Source: Hypericum androsaemum
Lineage: Eukaryota; Streptophyta; Magnoliopsida; Malpighiales; Hypericaceae
Direction of reading: 5' to 3'
DNA: 64,000 bases
Assembly (NCBI GenBank): GCA_963995505.1
Contig: OZ023194.1
Span: 14,814,428-14,878,427, forward strand
Shown: positions 37,447-49,679 of the stretch, piece by piece
How the letters are laid out: each line of letters opens with the position of its first letter
Position numbering within the stretch: position 1 is the first letter of the stretch
Program-made: the position numbers and the translations under genes
Notes under the pieces: model-generated
The model's input: only the letters and a program-made list of their open reading frames with translations
Databases searched by the model: none
Told to the model about the DNA's origin: nothing

Positions 37447-40400
37447 TCATTTCGTGGGCTTTAAACGCATTCGCCTCGATGATACCTCAACTTGGTCCCT
37501 CGTTAGACCTTTAGTTAAAGGATCTGCGATGTTCTCTTTTGACTTTACATAGTCTAAAGATATCACACCCGTTCTCAATAACGTTCTCACTAATTTATGT
37601 CTACGACGTATGTGTTTAGACTTTCCATTATACACATTATTTTGTGCTCTTTCAATAGCTGATTGACTATCACAGTGCACGCTAATAGAAGGCACTGGTT
37701 TTGACCATATCGGGATATCCTCCAAAAAACTTCAGAGCCAATCCGCCTCTTCAGCTGCTAGATCCAGCGCTATGAACTCTGATTCTATAGTTGATCTAGC
37801 AATGCAAGTTTGTTTGCATGATCTCCATGAGACTGCCGCCCCTCCAATTGTAAATATGTATCCGCTCGTGGATTTTATATTCTTGGAGTCTGAGATCCAG
37901 TTCGCGTCTGAATACCCTTCCAGAACAGCTGGATGTCTCGTATAGTGTAATCCATAGTTAGCAGTGTACCTTAGGTATCTAAGGACTCTAACTATCGCTT
38001 TCCAATGTTCAAAATTGGGATTACTCGTATATTTCGATAATCTGTTAACCGAGTTTGCAATATCTGGTCTAGTACAGTCCATGAGGTACATTAGACTGCC
38101 TATAACTCTAGAATATTCTAGTTGTCTCACACTCTCTCCGCGATTCTTGCAGAGACTCGACACCACTTCCATAGGAGTTCTCGCAATTACATTGCTATCC
38201 TTATCGAATTTGTCAAGTATCTTTTCGACATAGTGACCTTGGGAAAGCGCGTAACCTTCTGAAGTCTTGGTGATTTTCATCCCAAGTATTACATCAGCTT
38301 GTCTCAAGTCTTTCATGTCAAAATTTTGTGATAACATTTTTTTGGTAATTTTGATATTATCATTATTATCCACGATCAACATGTCATCTGCGTAGAGACA
38401 AACTATCACATAGTCGTTATCATCTCCTTTCACGTAGATACATTTATCACATTGGTTTATCTGAAATTCGTTAGATAGCATTACACTATCAAACTTTTCG
38501 TGCCATTGTTTAGGTGCTTGTTTTAGTCCATACAAGGATTTTACAAGTTTACACACCTTATGTTCTTTACCTGGAACCACAAACCCTTCGGGTTGCTCCA
38601 TGTAAATCTCCTCTTCCAAATCTCCATTAAGGAAGGCCGTCTTCACATCCATTTGATGGATCTCTAGGTTAAACAAAGCCGCCAAGGCTATGACTAACCT
38701 AATAGACATTTTCCTGGAGACAGGAGCATATGTGTCAAAATAATCAACACCCTCAGTTTGCTTGTAGCCTTTAACAACAAGTCTCGCATTGTACTTATCC
38801 ACTGTACCATCAGGCTTCATCTTCTTTTTGAAGATCCACTTATGGCCTAGTGGTTTACTACCCAGAGGTAGATCTACTAGTTCCCAAGTGTGATTATGTA
38901 AGATAGACTCTATCTCACTATTTACCGCTTCCTTCCAAAGAGCAGAGTCTGTAGAAGACATTGCTTCTTTGTAGGTTACTGGATCCTTTTCTAACAGATA
39001 TGTTAGGAAATCTGATCCGAAGGACTTTTCTTTTCTAGCCCTTTTCCCATGCCTAGGCTCTTCAACTTCATCTTGAGGTTCCTCTCCCCCCACATTGCTT
39101 CCACTTTGGTCAACTTGACGGTCAACACCAGTTCGAGCTTTGTGAGGAAAGATTTCCTCAAAGAATGAAGCATCCCTAGCTTCTATGATAGTATTTACGT
39201 GGACATCAGAGTTATCTGACTTGTGTACTAAGAATCGATATGCAGCACTATCTTGTGCATAACCGATAAACACACAATCCACCATCTTGGGTCCTATCCT
39301 TGTCCTTTTAGGAGGTGGGATAGGAACCTTAGCAAGACATCCCCAAACCCTTAGGAATTTATAGCTAGGCGCATGACCTTTCCATAATTCGTAAGGTGTT
39401 TTATCCAACTTTTTGTGTGGTACCCTGTTGAGCACATAGTTGGCCGAAAGCACAGCTTCCCCCCACAAATTCCTTGGTAATCCGGAACAAATAAGCATCG
39501 CATTCATCATTTCCTTAAGCGTCCTATTCTTCCTTTCCACAATTCCATTTTGCTCGGGAGAATAAGGCGCCGTGGTTTGATGAACGATTCCATTCTCGGC
39601 ACAAACTTGTGCAAATGGAGATTCATATTCACCACCTCGGTCACTTCGAAGATTTTTGATCTTCTTGCCAAGTTGGTTCTCAACTTCATTCTTATAGTGA
39701 ATGAACATGTCTATTGCTTCGTCTTTACTTCTCATCAAGTAGACATAGCAATATCTCGTAAAATTATCGATAAAAGTTATAAAATAATTTTTACCGCCAC
39801 GCGTTTGTATACATCGGTGTGGATTAAATTCAACAGTTCCGTGCTTCGCTCAATCGAGTTGGAAGATGTTTTGGCGTCTTTGGCCTCAACACAAGTCTCG
39901 CACTTATGTTTGTGATCGATGTTGAATTTCGGTAGTAGATTAAGTGATACTAGCATTTGCAAAGACTTATAATTCACATGACCTAGTCTACCATGCCATA
40001 AATGTAACAACACGCGAGAATAAGCAACTTTTACTTTCTTATTAGCCTTCTCGGCAACGTTCATTATATCATTGCTCGTGCTAGCCTTATTGGCGGCACC
40101 CACATCAATCTTATCATTAGACTTTGCCTTTGGAGCTAAAGTCATTGCACTCATCTTGAACAGATTGTTGGTCAAGTAGCCCTTGCCAACGAACATCCCT
40201 CCCTTCGACATGATGACCTTCTCAGACTCGAACACGAGCCGAAAGCCTCTCTTGTTGAGCACCACTCCGGAGATGAGATTCTTCCGAATCTCGGGCACAT
40301 GCAGCACATCGGTCAAGATGAGCTCCTTGCTCGAGGTCATTTTCAGCATGACCGTCCCTTTGCCTTCAACCTTTGAGACTGCATAATTTTCCATGTAGCA

Positions 40401-41552
40401 GTTCTCATCATTGACCAGTTGATAGGTCTTGAACATCCATTTGTTGGCACAAATGTGACGGGTAGTCCCTGTGTCCACCCACCATTCCTTTGAGTTTCCA
40501 CCCACGAGGTTCACCTCGGACACAACGGCCGTGAGGTGCATCTCATCGAGGTCGAAGCTCAAGCTAGCCTCCGCAATGTTAGCATTGGCGGGCTTTTTCT
40601 TCTTGCCCTTGCTTGGTCCTACCGTCTTCTTGCCCTCTGCGGCTAGACGTTTGTAGCAATCTTTGGCACGATGGCCGGTCTTGTTGCAAATAAAGCAGGC
40701 ACCGGTAAAGCTCTTATTCTGAGCATCTCCCTTGGAATTATTTGAGCATTTCCGCTTGTTTCCACGGGAGCTTCCCCCGGTCTCGACCACATTGGCCTTA
40801 GCAACCATGCCACTCGGTTTCTTATCAACCTTTCGGTTGTCTTGCTCGATGCGCAACCTTCGGATAAAGTCCTCGAGAATCATCTTCTTCCTCTTGTGCT
40901 TGAGGTACATCTTGAAGTCCTTCCAAGATGGTGGTAATTTCTCAATTACCATCGCCACTTGGAGGGCATCATTGATGGCCATTTCCTCCGTTGTAAGATC
41001 ATGAAAGATCAATTGCAACTCTTCGCATTGTTCCACAACTCTCTTTCCATCGACCATCCGATAGTCGTGGAAGCGCCCGGCCACAAATTTCTTTGCACCG
41101 GCGTCGTCAACCTTATATTTGTACTCCAACGATTCCCAAAGATCCTTAGACGTTTCTTTGGTATAGTACACGCCGTAAAGCGCATCGTCGAGCGAACCCA
41201 ATATATAGTTGCGACATAGGTAATCCTCATGTACCCATGCGCTGTGGATCGCGGTTTGATGTGGATCACTCACATTCTCTTTAGGTTTCTCCTCCTTGAC
41301 ATACCGGCTAAATTTCAAAGCGGTCAAGTAGAACAACATTTTTTGTTGCCATCTCTTGAAATTTCTACTCTTGAAATTTTTCGGTTTCTCAAGATGAGAG
41401 TACGGCAGTGGCATTGGGTGTCTATGACCCGGCATCACGGCCTCAGCGCCGCTAGCCCTCACAACAGGAACCTCCTCGTTCAAGTTGTCATTCGTGGTAT
41501 TCGTCGCACCGGAGTTGTTGATCTCGTGTGGGGGAGAGTTGTTATCAACCAT
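37447..41552 (-). pseudogene. copia gag-pol polyprotein with a frameshift and a nonsense codon
   Basis: From the ATG at 41552: a UBN2-type gag, zinc knuckle CFICNKTGHRAKDC, protease with WWVDTGTTRHICANK, and pre-integrase HLWHGRLGHVNYKSL with CETC. The integrase begins (IHTDV) but a small deletion near 39790-39800 shifts the frame. Integrase core ([26 protein letters not shown]), reverse transcriptase ([22 protein letters not shown]) and RNase H start continue in the frame ending at 37732. There a TGA replaces an expected Arg codon, and the rest of RNase H (SVHCDSQSAIERAQNN to TKGLTRDQV) runs to 37447. With both lesions it cannot make a full polyprotein. The protease site is DTGTT rather than the common DTGA. 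Confidence 0.93.
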
Positions 41553-41858
41553 GATCTATAGATCACCAAACAACCTTTAGTGAGTAATCGGTTTGGGTCC
41601 AACAGAAAACCAAACGCGTTGAAAAATTAGTATGCAATAATGGGCCAAGCCCACGTTTACAACCTAAGTAGTACGATTAGAACGACCCAATAAAAATTGC
41701 GAGTTTAATTTTCGCAAGTGATTGAATTATAGTAACTTTCGAACAGGAGCAAAAGCATATTACAAGTATATGCTTATACGGTACAGAATAGTCCTCGACA
41801 ACAAGTATGCTTGAAAAACATAATTTACTAATATCACGTGTTAATAAGAGTTTAAGAA

Positions 41859-43082
41859 TGTTGGACAAATATTAGTAAATTATAGCATGAGTATGTAACT
41901 ATAAATCGTAAGCATATAAAAGAGAGGAGTTTAGAGAATGCTCACAATCACCCTTGTGGGTAAGTGTGTAACACCTTCGTCTTCAAGTTAGAGCTTCGGA
42001 TTCAATCCTGGACGAGGCCACAGTTTAACCGTGTGCCCTTAAACTCTTATTACCCGCCTATATGCTTCAGGCCTCCGTGGGTAATAGAGCTCCCAAGGTA
42101 CAACGCCCAACCACGAGTACTATAGGAAGTACTATAGCACACCTTTCGAACCTTTCGTAGCCTTAGAACTCCGACACAAATGAAAGAGAGAGAAGCTATG
42201 CTAAGGGGGAAGAAGTAGAGAGCTCTGAAGAGATGAAGAGCTGGGGTGATTTGGAATGAAGGAGGTGGGCTCCTTTTATAGGCAGCCTTGGACCTCCAAC
42301 AGCCAAATTCGGATTTAATAGGGCCATTAACCCACCCATTAAATGGGCTGTTACAAGACCCATAAAACCCCCATATTCATTAGGCTGTTATCCCATTTAT
42401 TGGCATGAATTTTAAATTCAAAATTTAAATTCAAAGCCATCTGGATGGAGAAGAAGGTTCCAGAGTGTGGGCTTGTCCAAACGGAAGTCCAAGAAGCCCA
42501 GAGGACTTTTTGGGCCAAGGATCGCTGCAACAAGTCCGGCCCAGTTCTAAAAAGATAAGGCCCTGGAACAATTCCCACAATCCCGCAACCCGCACCCAAG
42601 CCCGAGCTCGGCCCGGTCTGGGACGGGGCAGGGCGGGGTGCGCGCGCGCGTGCGTGCGTGCCAAGCCGGACGGACGGACGGACGGCGCGAGAACCTCTCC
42701 TTTCTCCACCAGTTTATCCATGCTAGACTTCTAGTCCCTTATAAATTTGTCTCAGCATGGTGCGCTAACCAATGTGGGATTGTGCTTATTTTAATAACAA
42801 CCATACCACTTTAAAGCCAATTTTCATTCACCCCGAGAATTAGATTTTCGCAAGTGTTATATATCATTACGAAGCTCTATCAACGAGCTTCGTATTGATC
42901 TCACAAACACCCAAAATTAATTGGTGTGACCTTCAATTAAATTAGCTCAAAGTTGCCCACTAATTACTTAGTTATTATATTTAATTAGGATTCTTCCTCT
43001 AATTAAATATTTGGGCCAAAGCCCAATACACTCACTTGTATTGGGCCATCTCTTCCTTGGTTAATAAACCAATTCTCCAACA
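41859..43082 (-). repeat. copia 5' LTR
   Basis: A 1224-bp LTR with intact TGTTGG...CCAACA tips. The TATA box (CTATAAAAGG) is at 42272-42281 on the minus strand. A tract of alternating GC steps (gcgcgcgcgtgcgtgcgtg, about 42640-42660) next to a ggacggacggacgg run is a local GC extreme in AT-rich DNA. Confidence 0.93.
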
Positions 43083-44672
43083 TAAAGATCACATAAGCCC
43101 CTTCTAGATGTCTAAAAAATATAATTAACCCTCTTTACTAAAATTTGGGCTATTTTTCACCTTGTACTTTACCAAAAGGTACAATTATCCACTTCCGATG
43201 TGTTTTCCGGTGACCAGAGACATGTCATAACCAACATAGAATCCAAGTCAGCATTGACTTAAAAATAATCAGTTACCAAATGCTGACTTGATAAAAAAAA
43301 TTAAAGTTTGGTAATTTTCACACTTAAAGACTCGTGATAATCATTAAAAAAAGACCGTTCTCAACATTAAAAACTTAAAAATAGACCGTGATAAAGCTTG
43401 AAAAGTACTTTTCTGTGAATAAAGTTGGTAGATGGACCTTTGTTTTCTTAGATAAAGAAAACCCAGAAAGAGTACAAGATAAAAAACACATAAACCAGAT
43501 ACGATACTAGTGGCTATTATTCACCATTCTCAACTCCACCACTCTCTTACTACAAAAAAAATTTAATTCAACTTCTTATCTCGTTTCTAAGCTCTAGTTA
43601 GTTTTGTCCACTCCACTTAAGCACGCTCACTTCGCTCCCACTAGTCAGATATCCTCGGGGAAGAGTTCATCCGAGAAGACTCTCTCCAACACCGGCACCA
43701 ATTCGAGCAAGAGTTAAGCCAATTCCAGTGGCCTTTAGGAGTTTATGTGTTTATGGCAGATTACAGAAAAGGAGAAATTTTTTAATCGGGCTTTTGGGGT
43801 ATTCAAGATGTCGAGCAACATCTTTCAGAGATTGAACTTTCTTTGGTTAGCTTAATACAATTGAAATTCTAGTGGAATCTCGATTACCTTTCTTTTGTGC
43901 TACCCATTTTGATTCTATCTGCTGGAAACCCAATCATTCTCTGTCTTTTGCATCAATTCTTGAACTCACAGAACCAAGATTTCTAGTGTACCAAAAATCT
44001 ATGTTTCTTATCTTTGCTAATTTTGTTGTATGTATGAGTTGGTTTAGGTAAATAATTTTGGTGACTTGGAAGTTAGATGCGGCTCTCCATTGAAGGGCAT
44101 GTTGAAAGGGTTTTGAGAAAGTTTTCAGATGGTATGAATGCTATGAAGTTAAAGAGATTATGATCTTAAGAAATTGACGTGATCTGGAAAAGAGTTAGTT
44201 ATTGATTTTTATCAAAGCGTTAATTGCTTTTTTTAGAAACGTTGGTTACGTAAAAAATTATTAAAGTGAAATTTTTATATCAAGTCAGCATTGGTTGCTT
44301 GGCGTAGCTTTCTTTCATATTTGTACTTGTTCCTGTAACTCGACTGAAGGGATACCTAGGTTCTTAGGCGTTGTTTTGTGCCGTGGTTTGCTCTCTGTGC
44401 AATCTTTTGGCATTCTTGTTATGTAAATACTTTGGAGTATCGATATATACCATTTACTTTTTTAAAAAAGTCAGCATTGGTTGACTGATTTTTTTAAGTC
44501 AATGCTAACTTGGATTCTATGTTGGCGATGAGATATCTTCGGTCACCAGAAAATATACCAGAAGTAGGTAATTGTACCATTTTGTAAAGTACAGGGTGAA
44601 AAATGGTCTAAATTTTAATAGGAGTTAATTATATTTTTAGACATCTAGAAGAACTTATGTAATATTTATTCC
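43083..44672. mobile_element. inner Mutator-like element with about 210-bp TIRs
   Basis: The left arm (43088-43305) and right arm (about 44455-44672) are inverted repeats sharing cttctagatgtctaaaaa, ttttcacc.tgtactttac, ttctggtgacc/ttccggtgacc and caacatagaatccaagt. A nine-base TSD ATTAGAAAA lies at 33180-33188 and 44673-44681, that is outside the copia element, which shows the copia landed in the left tip of this one. The core has no recognisable transposase; it is non-autonomous. Confidence 0.8.
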
Positions 44673-44681
44673 ATTAGAAAA

Positions 44682-44831
44682 TTAGGGTTGATGCCAAAAG
44701 TCACGGCTATCCACTACTTCCTCAAGGAGCTCAGCCAAATTGAAGTCTTCGGTGTCCAAAATTAGGGTTGGAGGCAGGTCGTCTCCATCGAATTCTGGAT
44801 CTTCCATGAAATCAGACAAAAAATCACTCAT
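44682..44831 (-). CDS. small acidic ORF (49 aa) with its own promoter-like TATA, transposon cargo
   Basis: The ORF starts at 44831 (MSDFLSDFMEDPEFDGDD) and stops at 44682. It is strongly acidic with an LAELLEEVVDSRDF helix-like end. A TATA box (CTATATAAAG, 44881-44890) stands about 50 bases upstream, followed by an A-rich leader, which looks like the 5' end of a host gene. It lies in the core of the outer Mutator-like element. I do not recognise the family; it may be the first exon of a captured gene or chance. Confidence 0.4.
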   Translation of the reverse strand: MSDFLSDFMEDPEFDGDDLPPTLILDTEDFNLAELLEEVVDSRDFWHQP

Positions 44832-45576
44832 TTCTTTTCCGCTCAACTCTCTTTAGAAGAAAATTTTGGTATATGGCTTTCTTTATATAGAATCCCTTGC
44901 TTTATTTGGCCCCTTCAAAGTGGGTGGGAGATAATATAACGCCATTAAAGTGGAAAAAGACCATATACACATGAGGATGTAGAGAGGTTTTCTTTTTTAA
45001 TTTCAGATACGCCAAAGACAAAGGGAGAGGGAAACCAGACAAAGAAAAGGGCCAACGGAAGGGGAAAAGAAGATGAAGTGTAAAATAAGGAGAGAGAGGT
45101 GTTGGAGCGAAAGGGACTAAAACTATCGCCATCAACCAACTATTAAAGTATTCAAAATTTGGTCATCAGTCCTAATTTTTTAATTTGAATTTTTAATTCG
45201 AATTGAAATGTTGAAAATTATGATTTTTTTTATATTTTGATTCTATTTAATTAATTATAATTTTCTTTATTTAGTTTTGATTCTTATTAAGTTTTGAGTT
45301 TGAGTTTTTGTTTTAAATGAAAGTTGGAGGAAGAAGATGAAGTGACTAGTAAGAGGAAGAAGGAAAGATATATTTTTTATTTTTTAAGTAGGATAAGTAT
45401 TTTTGTCTTTTCAAAGTGGTCCTTCGCCGAAGAAAATCGAATATTATGGCCCCAGAGACCCTAGAGTATAATAAAATCAAAGACGGGGGATGTAAAAATA
45501 TTTTTTGAAATAAGAATGACAAAATCGTCAATTTAGTATAACACGATGGACCTGAGAATAATTTATTCATATTTTT

Positions 45577-45810
45577 TTAATGAAAAATTATATTTTTACT
45601 ACTTAAACCAACTCTTATCAGTGAATTGAAGCAGCTTTCTGACTACGGCTATTTGACATTAGTAAGGTCAACTCATAAATTTCGTACCTATCAAAATAAG
45701 TTTTATGAAAATCACAAAGTTGAAGAATTGCCATATATAATTTAACGACACAAAACGTTGTCAAATATCAAAGAGATTCAGAGTTCAAACTCTGTCAAGT
45801 TTTAATAGCT
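45577..45810. other. intergenic, right flank of the transposon nest
   Basis: AT-rich, no gene or recognisable repeat apart from the target duplication ATATTTTT at 45569-45576. Confidence 0.35.
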
Positions 45811-45811
45811 T

Positions 45812-46130
45812 AAAAATTTACATTAAAAAAACAAAGTTGAAGAATTCGGATATTGATATTAAGTCAACGTATCCGAAATCTTCAGGTCAACGGCCGAAGA
45901 AGAATTTTAAAGCCGTTGAATTGGCAATTGCCAGCTATCTACTCCGGTGTCCGTTTGTTAAAATTTACATTTTAGCAAAACAAAGTTGAAGAACTGGGCT
46001 ATTGATATTAAGTCAACGTATCCGAAATCTTCAGTTCAACGGCCGAAGAAAGCATGGGACCAGTTGGAATTTGAAAGCCGTTGAATTGGCAATTGCCGGC
46101 TATCTACTCCGGTGTCCGTTTGTTAATTAA
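45812..46130. repeat. two-copy direct repeat, about 150-170 bp units
   Basis: Two neighbouring copies share attgatattaagtcaacgta, tccgaaatcttcag.tcaacg, gccgttgaattggcaattgc and tatctactccggtgtccg. The second copy carries an extra gcatgggaccagttgg piece. Non-coding. Confidence 0.85.
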
Positions 46131-46424
46131 ATATCGGGCACTTACTCACTAAGTGGACGCCGACCACAGCATGAAATTATGTTTTTCTTCGCTCATTTGC
46201 ATGAATGCTGGGATTTCGACGTGAATTTGTAACATTTTGTTCTACTTGGTCCACTATGGTATATGAACGAATTGATTAGAATTGAAATAAATTTGACAAT
46301 CGCTTATCCTCTTAATTTATTGAAATCCGTTTGACAACCATTCTACTGTTTATGCTTCTATAGAAATTACACAAGAGTAATTTAATACAATAAAAAATTA
46401 TGGGAAAATGCCTGCATGTACCCG

Positions 46425-48015
46425 AGTAATTTTCCAAAAGAGCGTTTATTTCCTCGACAATTCCATGAATGGGGTTGTCAGGGGATGTTTTTCTTGTCTG
46501 GGGTCGAGCCAGAAACCGCTCAGCAGGGAGCGTTTTTCCTTCGCACGAAACCGCTGCTCAGACAACGTTTTCGAATGAAATCGCTCCAGCTGTAGCGTTT
46601 TTAGTCAAGCCGAGCACAACAGAGATTCTCGGCTCGGCTGGCCGAAAACCGCTCCAGCGCGAGCATTTTTTTTTTACCAAAAACTTTTTTTTTAACCAAA
46701 AACTGTTTTGTTGGGAGCATTTTTTGTTTTTTACCAAAACATTTTTTTTGCAAAAAACTGCTCCGCCGGGAGCGTTTTCTTCTTTTTACCAAAAACTGGT
46801 CTGCCGGGAGCGTTTTCTTTTTTTACCAATTTAATTGTCCCATTTAAACCAGAACCCGGTCTTAACCATTATACAACTTGTTTATTAAAAATAAAGAGGA
46901 AATAATATTTATTAAAAATAATAATATTCTGAAATTCTCTTTGATAAGGTTGCAATAAAAAAATACCTCCAAATAAAAAATTCTATCTTGAAGTTAATAT
47001 GAACAACTAATTTCATAATATAATACACCAAGCTAAATACAAAAAAAAATTCCACAAATCGGTCAAAAACCGGTCCAGGCAGAGCATTTTCAAGCTGGTC
47101 AAAAAAGCCAGAAAAAGTCTGCCAAAAAATTAGCAAGGTAAGCTTACAATTTTACCCTCAAAATTATATTTTTACCAGGGTTATTTCTGTAACTGAAAAA
47201 AAATAAATTAAACCCTACCTCCTACCTCCTCCTTCCTCTATGTTGTTTGCCTCTCTATATGTATTGCTTTATTGTTCTTTGAATTCGGCAAAAATGCACT
47301 CATCTTAGAGATTGTTGTAATATATTGTATTGCTTTATTATTTTTGAAGTTATTGAGGCGGTTCACTTCAATTTTAATTTTCTAATTTTTAGATAATTAA
47401 CAAAATAAATTTAAAGTTTCTTTTGTATGTTGTCAATGTTTTGCCAAGCTGGACTCGTTATTACAGATGTTAATTGCCCAATAACATATAATACCATATA
47501 TACTATACATGTACAAGTTAGAAAATTAATGGAATCTGAGATTTATTACGACAAAAATTTAAGAGATTTATTGCAAGCTTACATGTATAATGGTTAAGAT
47601 AGGTTCTGGTTTAAATGGGACAATTGAAATTGAATTGCTGAAAATCGGTTTTTGGTAAAAAAAGAAAACGCTCCCGGCGGAGCGGTTTTTGGCAAAAAAA
47701 ATATTTTGGTAAAAAACAAAAAATACTCCCGGCAGAGCGGTTTTTGGAAGAAAAAAATTCGGTAGAAAAAGAAAACGCTCGCTCTGGAGCGGTTTTCGGC
47801 CAGCCGAGTCGAGAATATCTCTGTTGTGCTCGGCTTGACTGAAAACGCTCCAGCTGGATCGATTTCATTCGAAAACGATGTCCGAGCTGCGGTTTCGTGC
47901 GAAGCAAAAATGCTCCTCCCTGAGCGGTTTCCGGCTCGACCCCAGACAAGGAAAACATCCCCTGACAACCCCATTCAGAGAATTGTCGGAGAAATAAACC
48001 CCCTTTTGGAAGAAA
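46425..48015. mobile_element. long-inverted-repeat element made of CGCTCC/GGAGCG hairpin units
   Basis: The left arm (about 46425-46860) and right arm (about 47585-48015) are inverted copies of about 430 bp. Both start near ttccaaaag, then gtttatttc, ygacaattc, and gaatggggttgtcagggg. Within each arm a motif of the type aaaaccgctcc-n5-ggagcgttttt recurs about seven times with variation, each unit itself a small inverted repeat, spaced by runs of tttttaccaaaaac. The 700-bp middle is AT-rich and non-coding. Long open frames inside the arms are by-products of this repeat. The class (Mutator-like or foldback) is not decided because no clear TSD was found. Confidence 0.75.
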
Positions 48016-48569
48016 AAAAACCCCTTCTTTTCTCTCTCTCCCTCCCTCCCTTTCTCTCTCCCCTCCCTCCTCTCATTCGTACCCAACACCACAACACCGT
48101 CCACCCCATTAATGGTAAAAACCAAAACATGTTCAAAGGTTTACTGGGATCCATGGAAAACAGAGGCATGGAGAACAAGCATTTTTATTTCTGGTGATAA
48201 AAATAAGAATGGCCACAACACTTCACACCTAATCGCAACAAATCATTCCCCATTCTCAGAAAATTATATCAATTAAAACTCTTTACAACTAAATCCAACC
48301 GAAAGGAAAAATGGAACGCGAAAAGAATCCAATCCCACCCAATCAAAATTAATCCAACGGACTCCAACGAACGATGTTCGAGAATATACCAAACATCAAG
48401 AGTTCGAGAATAATTTCTCCTTATATCTATTATCACGTAGGATTGGTTGAAAATATGTTTGTTAACACATTATACCTCACCATTACAGTAAATTAGTTAG
48501 AGTTGATTTTTTTTTGGGTGGGAAATGGGAATGGTGGGTGTATTGCATCCTTGCATTAAAATAAGCCGT
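48016..48569. other. intergenic, nothing recognised
   Basis: A pyrimidine-rich stretch (48020-48080) is followed by mixed AT-rich DNA. No supported gene. Confidence 0.35.
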
Positions 48570-48960
48570 TAAACTATTACAATGATAACTCAAGAATGTC
48601 CTCTCTTAACAGATAAGTACAATCGTCAGGCGGGTTCTCAAGAACATAAAGATCTTTCGGGATACCGATGGCAAAGTTCGCAAGCCAATCTGCAACACCA
48701 TTGCCATCTCGACTACATAAGTTGACCTCGATTTTTTCATAACGGCGGATGAGGTCTCTGCATTTACTCACGAGTACGGTACGCGGGTTGCCACTCGCTA
48801 CCCCTTCGGTAAGGTATCTGAGAGCTTGGCTCGAGTCGGTCTCCACCTCGACAGGTATGAAGTTTCCAGCTTCTACCAGCCGGAGTCCAATTAGTTAGAG
48901 TTGATACCCCGCGTGCTTCGGTGACCGCTTCAACCTCGCCTTTATATATTAATAAAGGTA
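48570..48960 (-). mobile_element. RNase H-domain remnant of a non-LTR retroelement
   Basis: Read on the minus strand from about 48950: EAVTEARG, a frame break, then GLRLVEAGNFIPVEVETDSS, RTVLVSKCRDLIRRYEKIEV and SRDGNGVADWLANFAIGIP, ending at 48577. The DS, DGN.VADWLA pattern is that of plant retroelement RNase H domains. Only the C-terminal part is left and the N-terminal side is shifted, so it is a dead fragment. Confidence 0.7.
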
Positions 48961-49679
48961 GCTCTAGAATCTAAATGATAGCCCAACTTTTTTTTGGTGA
49001 GATTTAAATTGTTTCCACAGTTTCGGATCTTAGACGATCATGGAATTTGATCCTCCCACCTCATACTTAAGGACTGACACCGTATCCATCAAATCATATA
49101 TGAGTCGGTAATTGTAGCCCAACTTTAGGGTACTAGGATTTTGTAGAAATTGGAATTCTATACACAAAACAGCTGGACAGGAAAATTAATCCAAGTTTTT
49201 TATGAATTAAATTAGACAGAAATGGTCGGAAATTTAGTTTAAGTCAACGTTAATCACATTTTAATTATGTGTTGGAAAATGTGTCGCTGTAACGGTCAAT
49301 GTGGCCCAATATTCTGGCATTGAAAACATTCCCGGATTTCCATCAGATTTAGTGTTGAATTAACGATACAAGACGAAATAAGGTGACCATTATCGATGAT
49401 CGCACCACAAGACGACAACGGCGAAACTAAAAAATAGAAAAGAGAGGAGTTCTGGCCGATCCACTCCGCGAGCCAAACTTTTTTTTTCTTTCTTATCTTA
49501 ATCTAATATGACACGTGCCACAATATTATTCGTTAAAATAGATATTAATAAATATTATTTATTTAATTATCATAATTAATATTATCTTTTGATAAAAATA
49601 AAAAATAAAAGTATTAAAATTATTATTTTTCAATTCTCTATAAATAGAGCCAAATATTGACATATTTTGATACACAATC
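48961..49679. other. intergenic, nothing recognised
   Basis: Mixed then AT-rich DNA without an open frame of note. Confidence 0.3.

Larger units (their letters stand above)
33191..43082 (-). mobile_element. Ty1/copia LTR retrotransposon, defective, nearly full length
   Basis: The element reads on the minus strand: 5' LTR 43082-41859, gag-pol 41552-37447, polypurine tract ATGTGGGGGAT at about 34430-34440, and 3' LTR 34429-33191. LTR ends are TGTTGG...CCAACA. The two LTRs are close to identical apart from short indels, so insertion is fairly recent. No tRNA-Met-type primer site was found just inside the 5' LTR. TAAAG at 43083-43087 would be one target duplication; the other was lost with about eight bases at the outer end. 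The element lies a few bases inside the left tip of an inner Mutator-like element. Confidence 0.93.
31479..45568. mobile_element. outer long-TIR Mutator-like element, host of a transposon nest
   Basis: The left arm (31479-31712, continued at about 33040-33179) and the right arm (about 45140-45568) are inverted copies of roughly 400 bp. Both tips read G(R)(R)TAAATTATTCTCAGGTC. Shared blocks include tctttgattt(c/t)attatactct, gaaaagacaaaaatac, and caaactcaaa with gaatcaaaacta. The flank ATATTTTT occurs at 31471-31478 and 45569-45576. Without later insertions the element would be about 1.3 kb with a 460-bp core (44682-45140). Long TIRs, a short core without transposase and a host-like promoter or ORF fit a non-autonomous, Pack-MULE-like element. 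Confidence 0.75.

Noticed and set aside
46469..48197. Open frames of 115-126 residues on both strands near 46.5 and 47.8 kb
   Set aside because: They are mirror images arising from the inverted arms and the low-complexity tttttaccaaaaac spacers, with no domain content.
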